Origin: 2-02-FULL-55-14 sp964581115 | GTDB lineage: Bacteria; Bacteroidota; Ignavibacteria; UBA10030 | Direction of reading: 5' to 3' | Assembly (NCBI GenBank): GCA_964581115.1 | Contig: CAZOMY010000007.1 | Coordinates: 27,943 to 91,942, forward strand | DNA length: 64,000 nt | Part shown: positions 25,920 to 33,305 of the stretch, piece after piece | Layout of the letters: every line of letters begins with the position of its first letter | How positions within the stretch are numbered: the first letter of the stretch is position 1 | Program-made: the position numbers and the translations under genes | Notes under the pieces: model-generated | The model's database searches: none | What the model was told of the DNA's origin: nothing | Seen by the model: the letters and a program-made list of their open reading frames with translations, nothing else

Positions 25920-26005
25920 TGGGCGAGAATCTGCGAAATTATAGCAATATACCACCAAAACGAGGGGAATGCAAAGGAATTCTGCTCATTCGCATCAAAA
26001 AGAAA

Positions 26006-26040
26006 ACCCGTAAGCGCTTGGAGAGTATGCGCTTACGGGT
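26006..26040 (-). terminator. Rho-independent terminator of tpiA
   Basis: A 12-bp perfect stem (ACCCGTAAGCGC / GCGCTTACGGGT) with an 11-nt loop is followed on the minus strand by TTTTCTTTTTG. It lies about 70 nt past the tpiA stop. Confidence 0.85.
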
Positions 26041-26043
26041 ATG

Positions 26044-26066
26044 GCCTGATAAGTGTGGGATCAGGC
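26044..26066 (-). terminator. Second hairpin between tpiA and its terminator
   Basis: A 7-bp stem GCCTGAT / ATCAGGC with a 9-nt loop lies 4 nt from the main terminator. It has no T-run of its own and may protect or assist the downstream hairpin. Confidence 0.45.
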
Positions 26067-26108
26067 GGTCGGAGAAGGCAGCACCTGAACCGGCCTCGTC
26101 AAAGCCGA

Positions 26109-26873
26109 TCAGGGTGCAACGCCTGCCCTGATGATGGGTATGAAGGTCTCCACTTTGAGGCACGCTCCGCCGACGAGCGCGCCGTCGACATCGGGCTGAC
26201 CAAGCAGCTCGACCGCGTTCTCCGGCTTAACGCTTCCACCGTATTGGATCACGACGCGCGCAGCCGTATCAGCCGAATAGAGGGACGTGACGAGTTGCCG
26301 GATCATGGCGTGCACCGATTGTGCTTGGTCGGGCGTCGCGGTCTTGCCGGTGCCGATCGCCCAGACCGGTTCGTAGGCGATCACGACCCTTGACGCATCC
26401 TCCGGCGACACGTCCTTGAACAGCGCCTTCACGTGCGTGGACACCACATGTTCGGTCACGCCCTTCTCGCGTTCGTCGAGCGTCTCTCCGACGCATGCGA
26501 TCGGGATCAATCCTGAAGCGAGTGCCTTCCGCACCTTTCGGTTGACGCCGTCGTTCGTTTCGCCGAAGTACTGCCGGCGCTCTGAGTGTCCGACGATGAC
26601 GTAGGTGCAACCGACGGACTTCAGCATCTTCGGTGCGATCTCACCCGTAAAGGCCCCTTCGTCTTCGGGCGACATGTTCTGCGCCCCCAGGGCGACGGGC
26701 GTCCCCGTGAGGAGCGGCTGCGCAACGGCGAGCGAGGTAAACGGTGGACAGACGACGACCTTCACGTTCTTGAGCTCGAATGACAACGCCTTCGTCAACG
26801 ACGTAAGGAACACGGTCGTCTCGTGGGCGTCCTTGAACATCTTCCAGTTGCCGGCAATTACGGTGGGTCTCAT
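26109..26873 (-). CDS. tpiA: Triosephosphate isomerase
   Basis: This 254-residue protein has all key residues: AGNWKMFK with the catalytic Lys13 region, VIVGHSERRQYFGE with the catalytic His, VIAYEPVWAIGTGKTAT with the catalytic Glu and loop 6, and the C-terminal YGGSVKPENA. It interconverts DHAP and glyceraldehyde 3-phosphate in glycolysis. It stands alone with its own terminator. Confidence 0.97.
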   Translation of the reverse strand: MRPTVIAGNWKMFKDAHETTVFLTSLTKALSFELKNVKVVVCPPFTSLAVAQPLLTGTPVALGAQNMSPEDEGAFTGEIAPKMLKSVGCTYVIVGHSERRQYFGETNDGVNRKVRKALASGLIPIACVGETLDEREKGVTEHVVSTHVKALFKDVSPEDASRVVIAYEPVWAIGTGKTATPDQAQSVHAMIRQLVTSLYSADTAARVVIQYGGSVKPENAVELLGQPDVDGALVGGACLKVETFIPIIRAGVAP

Positions 26874-26954
26874 ACGATCTCAGTCGATAACCGATGGCCG
26901 TAGTGAAGTAGTAAGGTAGTGGGGAATTGACTTCGTTGAGCACCGGGCAGTCGT

Positions 26955-27326
26955 TCACGTCGGTGATGCTCGATGCGCTCGATGGTGCTTCTGCAACCCG
27001 TACAACATTGCGACAATCCTGTCCGCATTCTCGCGAAGTGTCTGCAACTCTGATCCACCGCAAAGCCCGTTCTCTTCGGCGATGTCACAGCACGCCTTGC
27101 ACTCGAATCCGGACCTGAGTGCATATCCAAGAGAACGCGAGAATTCGGCATTGCTGTTGCATCCCGCCCCCTCGGCGATGTTCAGCACTATCGAATCTGC
27201 CGCGCGAGTCCACTGGTCGCCAAGGATGACGCGTTCCTCACGCGGAAGACCTCTCGTCATCTGCCGTACGTTCACGGTTAATCGCAACGCCAGCTTGTAC
27301 ACTTCAAGATCCGTGTACTTGTGCAT
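26955..27326 (-). CDS. Four-helix bundle protein (S23 / 23S rRNA intervening-sequence type)
   Basis: This 123-residue protein starts at MHKYTDLEVYKLAL, with a GGGAGGGGGG purine-rich ribosome site. The family pattern is clear: DLEVYKLALRLTVNVRQMT, a second helix with LGDQWTRAADSIVLNIAEGAG, and the third with EFSRSLGYALRSGFECKACCDIAEENG. S23-type proteins were named from open frames in 23S rRNA insertions, but this copy is in no rRNA gene. Free-standing copies are frequent in FCB-group genomes and their function is unknown. Confidence 0.88.
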   Translation of the reverse strand: MHKYTDLEVYKLALRLTVNVRQMTRGLPREERVILGDQWTRAADSIVLNIAEGAGCNSNAEFSRSLGYALRSGFECKACCDIAEENGLCGGSELQTLRENADRIVAMLYGLQKHHRAHRASPT

Positions 27327-27404
27327 ATCCCCCCTCCCTGAACAAATGAGTCCTGCCGGCAATGAGGTCGGTCGTCATCAACACGTAGACCGCTCAACCG
27401 CACA

Positions 27405-27460
27405 ACCTCAATACCGCATTACTTCAATACCTCAATACCGCATTACCTCACTACCCCATA
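27405..27460. repeat. Degenerate octamer tandem repeat (seven units)
   Basis: Seven 8-bp units are in register: ACCTCAAT, ACCGCATT, ACTTCAAT, ACCTCAAT, ACCGCATT, ACCTCACT, ACCCCATA. The array ends 2 nt from the gatB stop codon. A 16-bp two-unit block (ACCTCAAT+ACCGCATT) occurs twice. Confidence 0.85.
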
Positions 27461-27462
27461 CC

Positions 27463-28917
27463 TTATCCCAACTTCTTCCTCAACACCTCATTCACGACCT
27501 TCGGATTCGCCTTTCCCTTCATCCGCTTCATCACCTCCCCCACGAAGAAGCCGAAGACCTGCTGCTTCCCGCCGCGGTATTTTTCGACCTCGGCCTGGTT
27601 CGCGGCCAGGATCTCGTCGACCGTCGATTCGATCGCTCCGACGTCAGAGATCTGCACCAACCCTTTTCGCTTGATGACGGCATCGGGGTCTTCATTCGCG
27701 GAGAGCATCTCTTCAAACACGTCCTTGCCGATCTTGCCGCTGATCGTTCCATCGACGATGAGGTTGATCATCGAGGCCAGGCGCTTTGGCGTGACCGCCA
27801 GCTCGGCCGGTTCAACCTGCCGTTCGTTCACAACGCGCAGCACGTCCGTCATCGTCCAGTTGCTGGCCAGCTTGACCGTTTCGTCGTTCTTCCTCGTCAA
27901 TCCCTCCACGACCGCCTCGAAGTAATCGGCCAGCGGTTTCTCCGCCGTCAGGATGTCGGCGTCGTACTTGGGCAGATGAAACGCTGAGACATACCGGTCA
28001 CGCCGTGCCTCGGGGAACTCCGGCAGCGACGACTCCGCCCGGCCGATCCACGCCTCGTCGACAACGACCGGCACCAGGTCGGGCTCGGGGAAGTAGCGAT
28101 AGTCGTGCGCCTCTTCTTTGGAGCGCATCGGCACGGCGATCCCTTGCGCCGAATCCCAGAGCATCGTCTCTTGCACGACCCGTCCGCCCGACTCCAGCAC
28201 CTCGATCTGGCGGTTGATCTCGAACTCGATCGCACGTTCGACGAACCGGAAGGAGTTCATGTTCTTCACTTCCGTCTTCGTCCCGAACTCCTGCGAACCG
28301 ACCTTTCGCACCGAGACGTTCGCGTCGCACCGCAGACTCCCCTCTTCCATATTGCCGTCGCAGATGCCGAGATATGTCACGATCTGGCGGATGGTCTGAA
28401 GGTACTTCGAGGCCTCGGCCGGAGTGCGGATATCGGGCTCGCTGACGATCTCGATGAGCGGCACGCCGCAGCGGTTCAGGTCGACGAGGGAATCGATGTC
28501 GAGATCGTGGATCGACTTCCCCGCGTCCTCTTCCATGTGGATGCGGGTGATCCCGACGCGACGCCGAGAACCGTCGGGCATCTCGAATTCCACCCATCCC
28601 TTCGAGCAGATGGGCTCGTCGAATTGCGAGATCTGGTAGCCCTTGGGAAGGTCGGGGTAGAAATAGTTCTTGCGGGCGAACGTCGAGCGGGGCCGGATGG
28701 AGCAATGCGTCGCCAATCCCATCAGGAGCGTGAACTCGACGACCTGTTGATTAAGGACGGGCAGGACACCGGGCATGCCGAGACAGACCGGGCAGACGTT
28801 GCTGTTCGGACTGTCGCCAAAGCGCGTCGAGCATCCGCAGAAGGCCTTGGAAGCCGTCTTCAGCTGCGCGTGGACTTCAAGCCCGATGACGGGCTCGTAG
28901 GCAGGATTCCAAGGCAT
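27463..28917 (-). CDS. gatB: Aspartyl/glutamyl-tRNA amidotransferase subunit B
   Basis: This 484-residue protein is full length. The start MPWNPAYEPVIGLEVHAQL, the zinc-binding CGCSTRFG and CPVCLGMPG cysteines, the motif KNYFYPDLPKGYQISQFD and the YqeY-like C-terminal tail (VGEVMKRMKGKANPKVVNEVLRKKL) are all present. GatCAB converts Glu-tRNAGln or Asp-tRNAAsn to the amidated forms. gatA and gatC are not in this window. Confidence 0.97.
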   Translation of the reverse strand: MPWNPAYEPVIGLEVHAQLKTASKAFCGCSTRFGDSPNSNVCPVCLGMPGVLPVLNQQVVEFTLLMGLATHCSIRPRSTFARKNYFYPDLPKGYQISQFDEPICSKGWVEFEMPDGSRRRVGITRIHMEEDAGKSIHDLDIDSLVDLNRCGVPLIEIVSEPDIRTPAEASKYLQTIRQIVTYLGICDGNMEEGSLRCDANVSVRKVGSQEFGTKTEVKNMNSFRFVERAIEFEINRQIEVLESGGRVVQETMLWDSAQGIAVPMRSKEEAHDYRYFPEPDLVPVVVDEAWIGRAESSLPEFPEARRDRYVSAFHLPKYDADILTAEKPLADYFEAVVEGLTRKNDETVKLASNWTMTDVLRVVNERQVEPAELAVTPKRLASMINLIVDGTISGKIGKDVFEEMLSANEDPDAVIKRKGLVQISDVGAIESTVDEILAANQAEVEKYRGGKQQVFGFFVGEVMKRMKGKANPKVVNEVLRKKLG

Positions 28918-28971
28918 GAGTGGCTTGAGCGACTTTGTGAATTCTTAGGGATCGCAGAGAAGACCATGTGA

Positions 28972-29077
28972 AGTAAGCAGTAAGCAGGTACAATCAAGTC
29001 AAGGTCAGGTTAAGATCGTTGATACTTGGTTTCAGCCTGAATCGGACCTGCCTGGTCGTGCATACTGCCTACTGTAC
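28972..29077. repeat. Inverted pair of heptad arms, copy 1
   Basis: The left arm (28972-28992) is AGTAAGC, AGTAAGC, AGGTACA. The right arm (29061-29077) is CATACTGCCTACTGTAC, in opposite orientation. It fills the gap between the sucC stop (5 nt away) and the gatB start. A second copy of this arrangement lies at 31034-31133. Confidence 0.75.
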
Positions 29078-29081
29078 TTTT

Positions 29082-30245
29082 TCAAGCCGCGATCGCTTGC
29101 GTCACCTTCTGCGCCGCCTCTTTCAGACTGCCGGCGACAAGGAAGCTGAGGCCGGAGTTCTTCAGGATGTCGGCAGCCAGGTCGGCATTGGTGCCCGCCA
29201 GCCGCACAACGATCGGCACCTTGACGTGTACGTTCTTTGCCGCCTCCACGACGCCTGTTGCGACCCGATCGCATCGGACGATACCGCCGAAGATGTTGAT
29301 GAGGATCGCCTTGACATGCGGATCCTTCAGAATGATCTTGAACCCCGCTTCGACCGTCTTGGCGTTCGCTCCGCCGCCGACGTCGAGGAAGTTCGCGGGC
29401 ATGCCCCCCGCCAGCTTGATGATGTCCATCGTTCCCATGGCGAGGCCGGCGCCGTTCACCATGCAGCCGACGTTGCCGTCGAGCTTGATGTAATTCAGGT
29501 TCGACGCCGACGCTTCGACCTCGAGCGGGTCCTCTTCGTCCAGATCGCGAAGTTCGGCAAGCTCAGGGTGACGATAGAGCGCATTGTCGTCGAAGTTGAT
29601 CTTTGCATCAAGGGCGAGCACATCGCCCTCTTTCGTCACGACCAGCGGATTGATCTCGGCGAGCGACGCATCGGTCGCATCGTAGGCCCTGGCAAGGGCC
29701 AGGAGGAACTTGACGCCGTTCTTGAAGGCGTCTCCCTTGAGGCCGAGGCCGAAACACAGATTGCGTGCCTGGAAGGCCTGGAGTCCGATCCCGGGAGTGA
29801 TCGCCTCTTTCAGGATCTTCTCTGGTGTCTCCTCGGCGACCTTTTCGATCTCCATGCCCCCTTCGGTGGAGACCATCACGACGTTCTGCGATCGGGCCCG
29901 GTCGAGCGTGATGCCGACGTAGAGCTCACGGGCGATGTTCATCCCTTGCTCGATCAGCAGCCGCTTGACGATGCGCCCTTCGGGGCCTGTCTGGTGCGTC
30001 ACGAGCCGCATGCCCAGGATCTCGCCGGCACGCTGTCGCACTTCGTCGATGCTCCGGGCAAGTTTGACGCCGCCCCCTTTGCCACGGCCTCCGGCATGGA
30101 TCTGCGCCTTCACGACCCAGACCTCGCCGCCGACCGACCTCGCCGCCGCGACGGCCTCGTCGACCGTGAACGCCACCTGCCCTCTCGGGACCGGCACGCC
30201 GAACTTCTTGAGAATGTCCTTGCCTTGGTACTCGTGGATCTTCAT
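29082..30245 (-). CDS. sucC: Succinyl-CoA ligase (ADP/GDP-forming) beta subunit
   Basis: This 387-residue protein has the normal SucC length. It starts MKIHEYQGKDILKKFGVPVPRG with a GGAGAACGAC site just upstream. ATP-grasp residues are seen in VVKAQIHAGGRGKGGGVKLA, and the C-terminal ligase domain holds LDVGGGAN and NIFGGIVRCD. It couples succinyl-CoA cleavage to nucleotide triphosphate synthesis in the TCA cycle. The alpha subunit sucD is not adjacent here, which is unusual, since the two are commonly paired. Confidence 0.96.
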   Translation of the reverse strand: MKIHEYQGKDILKKFGVPVPRGQVAFTVDEAVAAARSVGGEVWVVKAQIHAGGRGKGGGVKLARSIDEVRQRAGEILGMRLVTHQTGPEGRIVKRLLIEQGMNIARELYVGITLDRARSQNVVMVSTEGGMEIEKVAEETPEKILKEAITPGIGLQAFQARNLCFGLGLKGDAFKNGVKFLLALARAYDATDASLAEINPLVVTKEGDVLALDAKINFDDNALYRHPELAELRDLDEEDPLEVEASASNLNYIKLDGNVGCMVNGAGLAMGTMDIIKLAGGMPANFLDVGGGANAKTVEAGFKIILKDPHVKAILINIFGGIVRCDRVATGVVEAAKNVHVKVPIVVRLAGTNADLAADILKNSGLSFLVAGSLKEAAQKVTQAIAA

Positions 30246-30547
30246 GTCGTTCTCCGGTGAACCTGTGAACTCTCGTAACGATGTTGAACCGCCAAAACGG
30301 TCAAGAACTTGGATCAAGTCTCCATTGCTCGTTCGCCTTAGATTCCGCCACGGACTCTCCAGTCACCCGACCTGGTCCCACAAGAGGTCCTCCTCCTCAG
30401 ACCCGATACTTCAGCCCCGGAATGAATTCCGGGTCAGGTAACAAGGAAATCCTTCGTGGCGCTTCGGTCTCCTGGAGCAAGACCCTTTGCTTTGCTCTTC
30501 TTTTCATCCCCCGCGACCCCCCGATCGGTTGCCGTGGGAGGTCGGCC
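30246..30547. other. Non-coding 302-nt region upstream of sucC with a REP-like palindrome
   Basis: No gene is supported here. It must contain the promoter and leader of sucC on the minus strand, but no clear -35/-10 pair stands out. The main feature is the palindrome at 30416-30433. The plus-strand frames that cross it have no protein-like character. Confidence 0.5.
30416..30433. repeat. REP-like palindrome
   Basis: CCCGGAA-TGAA-TTCCGGG is a perfect 7-bp stem with a tetraloop (8-bp complementary arms around GA). Flanking text such as CCCGATACTTCAG next to it resembles the REP-type repeats moved by RAYT/IS200-like transposases, but no transposase is nearby. Confidence 0.4.
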
Positions 30548-31018
30548 TTAGTCTGCCCCTCCGCTCCACTCATCGAGGGTCTCGCTTGCGCTCAGGTAAT
30601 CCTGGACCGGAACAAAGACCTTTGCCGGCTTACGCAGCATGCTTCGGGACATGGACGAATCACCGGCCCCATCCCAGATGTAGCCGATCGGAAGGAAGTC
30701 GCGCGTCACGACGTTGAAGCCCGCTTCCTCGAGTACCGACTTGGCAAGTTCGGCGTCGTTGACGTCGGTCGAGGCATAGACCAGCGCCCAATCCTGCTCG
30801 ACCTCGATATTTCGATGCTCGTCGCAGAACGACCGATCCCCCACATTCTGCACACAGTCCTTGCAGAGCGGCAACGCGCAGATGATGCACGCCGCGACAG
30901 CCGGGCGGCTGCCATGCTTTTCACACGAGACCGACCCTTCAGCCACGAGCAACGCTCCACAGGAAGGGCAGTATTCGCTGTCATCGGCAATGACGGTATG
31001 GCAATGCGGACAGGTCAA
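30548..31018 (-). CDS. Zinc-ribbon / B-box-like protein with DUF2007 (signal-transducing) domain
   Basis: This 156-residue protein begins with a zinc ribbon (CPHC at 3-6 and CPSC at 17-20). A B-box-like set of metal ligands follows (Cys32, His35, Cys44, Cys47, Cys52, Cys55, Cys65, His68). Residues 78-150 form a DUF2007 domain (WALVYASTDVNDAELAKSVLEEAGF, then KVFVPVQDYLSASETL). DUF2007 is annotated as a putative signal-transducing domain because of its GlnB-like fold. The combination suggests a small cytosolic sensor or adaptor. It has no clear operon partner. Confidence 0.8.
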   Translation of the reverse strand: MTCPHCHTVIADDSEYCPSCGALLVAEGSVSCEKHGSRPAVAACIICALPLCKDCVQNVGDRSFCDEHRNIEVEQDWALVYASTDVNDAELAKSVLEEAGFNVVTRDFLPIGYIWDGAGDSSMSRSMLRKPAKVFVPVQDYLSASETLDEWSGGAD

Positions 31019-31033
31019 TAAAGATCCATTGAA

Positions 31034-31133
31034 AGTAAGCAGTAGGCAGGTACATGCAGATCTTACATCAGGTCGAATGCAGAAATTGATATCGTCCTGC
31101 CAATCGCCTGCCCGATCCTGCTTACTGCCTACT
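31034..31133. repeat. Inverted pair of heptad arms, copy 2
   Basis: The left arm (31034-31054) is AGTAAGC, AGTAGGC, AGGTACA. The right arm (31117-31133) is CCTGCTTACTGCCTACT, inverted. It fills the gap between the pruA stop (13 nt away) and the start of the zinc-ribbon gene. Arms and spacing match the copy at 28972-29077. Confidence 0.75.
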
Positions 31134-31146
31134 CATCCACGATTTC

Positions 31147-32706
31147 TTACCGACCGACCTTTTCCGCAATCGATTTTCCCTGCAGGAACAGCAGCAGGTA
31201 GTCGTTTCCGCCTGCCTTGGAGTCTGTGCCGGACATATTGAACCCGCCGAACGGATGGACGCCGACGAGCGCGCCGGTGATCTTCCGGTTGATGTAGAAA
31301 TTGCCGACGTGGAAGAGCTTCTTCGCCTTCTCGATCTTCTTGCGGTCCTTCGTCCAGACGCCGCCGGTGAGTCCGAACTCAGTGTTGTTCGCGACCTGCA
31401 GACCCTCGTCGAAATCCTTCACCTTGATGACGGCAAGGACAGGCCCGAAGATCTCTTCCTGAGCAATCGTGTCGTTGGGCTTCACATCCGCAATGACGGT
31501 CGGAAGGATGAAGTATCCGTCGCCCGTGGCCTTCCGGCCGCCGGTGACAAGTCGTCCGCCTTCGCGCAGGCCGGTCTGGATGTATTCGAGGATCTTGTCT
31601 TGCGAGCCCTTGTTGATGACCGGACCCATGTAGTTCTTGGGGTCATCCGAGCGGCCGACCTGCAGACGCTCGGTCTTCTCCTTCACAAGCTGGACGAAGC
31701 GGTCGTAGACCTTCTCAACGACCAGCGCGCGCGACGCCGCAGAGCACTTCTGCCCCTGGAAGCCGAATGCCGACACCACCGTCGCCTGCGCAGCCGCCTC
31801 CAGGTCCGTCCTGTCGTCGATCAGAATGGAGTCCTTGCCTCCCATCTCGGCCACCACCCGCTTAAGCCATTTTTGCCCGGGCTGAACCTTGGCGGCGAGT
31901 TCGTAGATATGGATACCGACCTCCTTCGAGCCGGTGAACGAGACGAAGCGCGTCTTGGGATGCGCAACCATCGTGTCGCCGACCGAACCGCCCGGTCCGG
32001 AGACGAAGTTGATGACGCCCGGCGGGAGTCCGACCTCACGCATGAGGCTGAAGAACATCCAACCGGTGAGGGGCGAGTCGCTCGAAGGCTTAAGCACCAC
32101 GGTATTGCCCGTCACGACGGCAGCAGAGGTCATGCCGGTGAGGATCGCCAGAGCGAAGTTCCACGGCGGCACCACGACGCCGACGCCGAGCGGGATGTAG
32201 CGCAATTCTCCCTTCTCACCCGGGACCTTGACGACGGGCTGGGGACCGCCAAGCCGATGCATCTCTCGAGCGTAGAACTCGAGGAAATCGATGGCCTCGG
32301 CCGTGTCGGCATCGGCCTCCGGCCACGTCTTGCCGACCTCGTAGATCATGATAGCGCTGAACTCATGCTTCCGCTTGCGCATGAGCTTGGCGGCTTTGAA
32401 CAAGTAGTCGGCGCGCCTCTTGTAGTCGACGTGCTGCCATGTTTCGAACACCGCAGCAGCCGCTTCGACCGCCTTGGTGGCCATGGCCGCGTCGGCCTTC
32501 TGGAAAATGCCGACGACCTGCGACGGGTCGGAGGGGTTGTACGACTTCAATTTGTCATTCGTGATGATCTCTTCCGTGCCGATCACCACAGGATACTCCC
32601 TGCCTAGCAGGCCACGGACCTTGGCAAGCGCGGCTTCCATCGCCTTCCGGTTTGAGGGCCTCGAGAAATCAGTGAGGGGTTCGTTCTTGAATCTCGGGAA
32701 CGCCAT
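31147..32706 (-). CDS. pruA: L-glutamate gamma-semialdehyde dehydrogenase (1-pyrroline-5-carboxylate dehydrogenase)
   Basis: This 519-residue protein starts at MAFPRFKNEPLTDF, with AAAGGA 7 nt upstream. The aldehyde dehydrogenase fold is complete: VVPPWNFALAI, the NAD loop FTGSKEVG, the general base in VAEMGGKD and the catalytic cysteine in GFQGQKCSAASR. The end PFGGFNMSGTDSKAGG matches the P5CDH subgroup. It oxidises glutamate semialdehyde to glutamate in proline catabolism. No proline dehydrogenase is adjacent. Confidence 0.95.
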   Translation of the reverse strand: MAFPRFKNEPLTDFSRPSNRKAMEAALAKVRGLLGREYPVVIGTEEIITNDKLKSYNPSDPSQVVGIFQKADAAMATKAVEAAAAVFETWQHVDYKRRADYLFKAAKLMRKRKHEFSAIMIYEVGKTWPEADADTAEAIDFLEFYAREMHRLGGPQPVVKVPGEKGELRYIPLGVGVVVPPWNFALAILTGMTSAAVVTGNTVVLKPSSDSPLTGWMFFSLMREVGLPPGVINFVSGPGGSVGDTMVAHPKTRFVSFTGSKEVGIHIYELAAKVQPGQKWLKRVVAEMGGKDSILIDDRTDLEAAAQATVVSAFGFQGQKCSAASRALVVEKVYDRFVQLVKEKTERLQVGRSDDPKNYMGPVINKGSQDKILEYIQTGLREGGRLVTGGRKATGDGYFILPTVIADVKPNDTIAQEEIFGPVLAVIKVKDFDEGLQVANNTEFGLTGGVWTKDRKKIEKAKKLFHVGNFYINRKITGALVGVHPFGGFNMSGTDSKAGGNDYLLLFLQGKSIAEKVGR

Positions 32707-32857
32707 GGGACATCCTTTCAATCAAAGGAAAAAGTATTCGCGCAGTGGCGCGGAGAGCGCCACCGCGTGGCCACGTCGTGGCCGAGTACGCAAAGAAAGA
32801 AGGAGGTCATGCAATCTCTTGAACTTGAATAATACCGCAAAAAGGGGGCGAAAAAAA

Positions 32858-32881
32858 GGCCTCCCCAGAACATGGGAGGCC
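32858..32881 (-). terminator. Rho-independent terminator of the AmpG/GH3 operon
   Basis: An 8-bp perfect stem GGCCTCCC / GGGAGGCC with an 8-nt loop is followed on the minus strand by seven T residues. It lies 29 nt past the stop of the membrane protein gene at 32910. Confidence 0.9.
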
Positions 32882-32909
32882 AAATTGATGCGTCAGCGCG
32901 GCGCTCAAT

Positions 32910-33305
32910 TCAGGGATTCTTGGCAGCGGCCTCCGGCTTCAACTGCAGGAATGACACCAGAAAGAGGAGACCCAACACCGCATCGATCCCGCCGAAGATG
33001 AGCAACGGCCCCCAGAGACGTCCTTGCATGGCCAGGATCGCCACGGCCACGGCGAACGACCACTTCTCCACGACGGAAGGAAGCGTGAGGTTCCCAAACC
33101 GCGCGGGATCGCGGGCAATGATCAGAAAGACGATCTGGAACGCGATCACGACGCCGACGAAACCGTAGAAGAATTCAGGATGGGTGATCGCCGGCGGACT
33201 GTCGAGCCCCACCTGTGACTCCATAAAAAACTGGGGCAGCATCAGAACAAGGCCGTAGATGCCCGCCAGACGGAATACCCACTTCGAGAACCGCACCCCT
33301 CTCAT
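32910..33305 (-). CDS. Small four-helix membrane protein
   Basis: This 131-residue protein has four predicted membrane helices, at about residues 10-28, 46-64, 83-95 and 98-120. No family is recognised. Its start overlaps the stop of the GH3-beta-lactamase gene (ATGA), so it is the last member of that operon and is translated with it. The function may relate to cell-wall recycling by position only. Confidence 0.7.
   Translation of the reverse strand: MRGVRFSKWVFRLAGIYGLVLMLPQFFMESQVGLDSPPAITHPEFFYGFVGVVIAFQIVFLIIARDPARFGNLTLPSVVEKWSFAVAVAILAMQGRLWGPLLIFGGIDAVLGLLFLVSFLQLKPEAAAKNP

Noticed and set aside
26955..27326. 23S rRNA intervening sequence
   Set aside because: The S23-like protein is coded here, but no 23S rRNA sequence flanks it, so it is a free-standing gene.
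30281..31021. Plus-strand frame of 246 codons over the sucC leader
   Set aside because: It crosses the REP-like palindrome and the zinc-ribbon gene on the other strand. It shows no conserved protein pattern.
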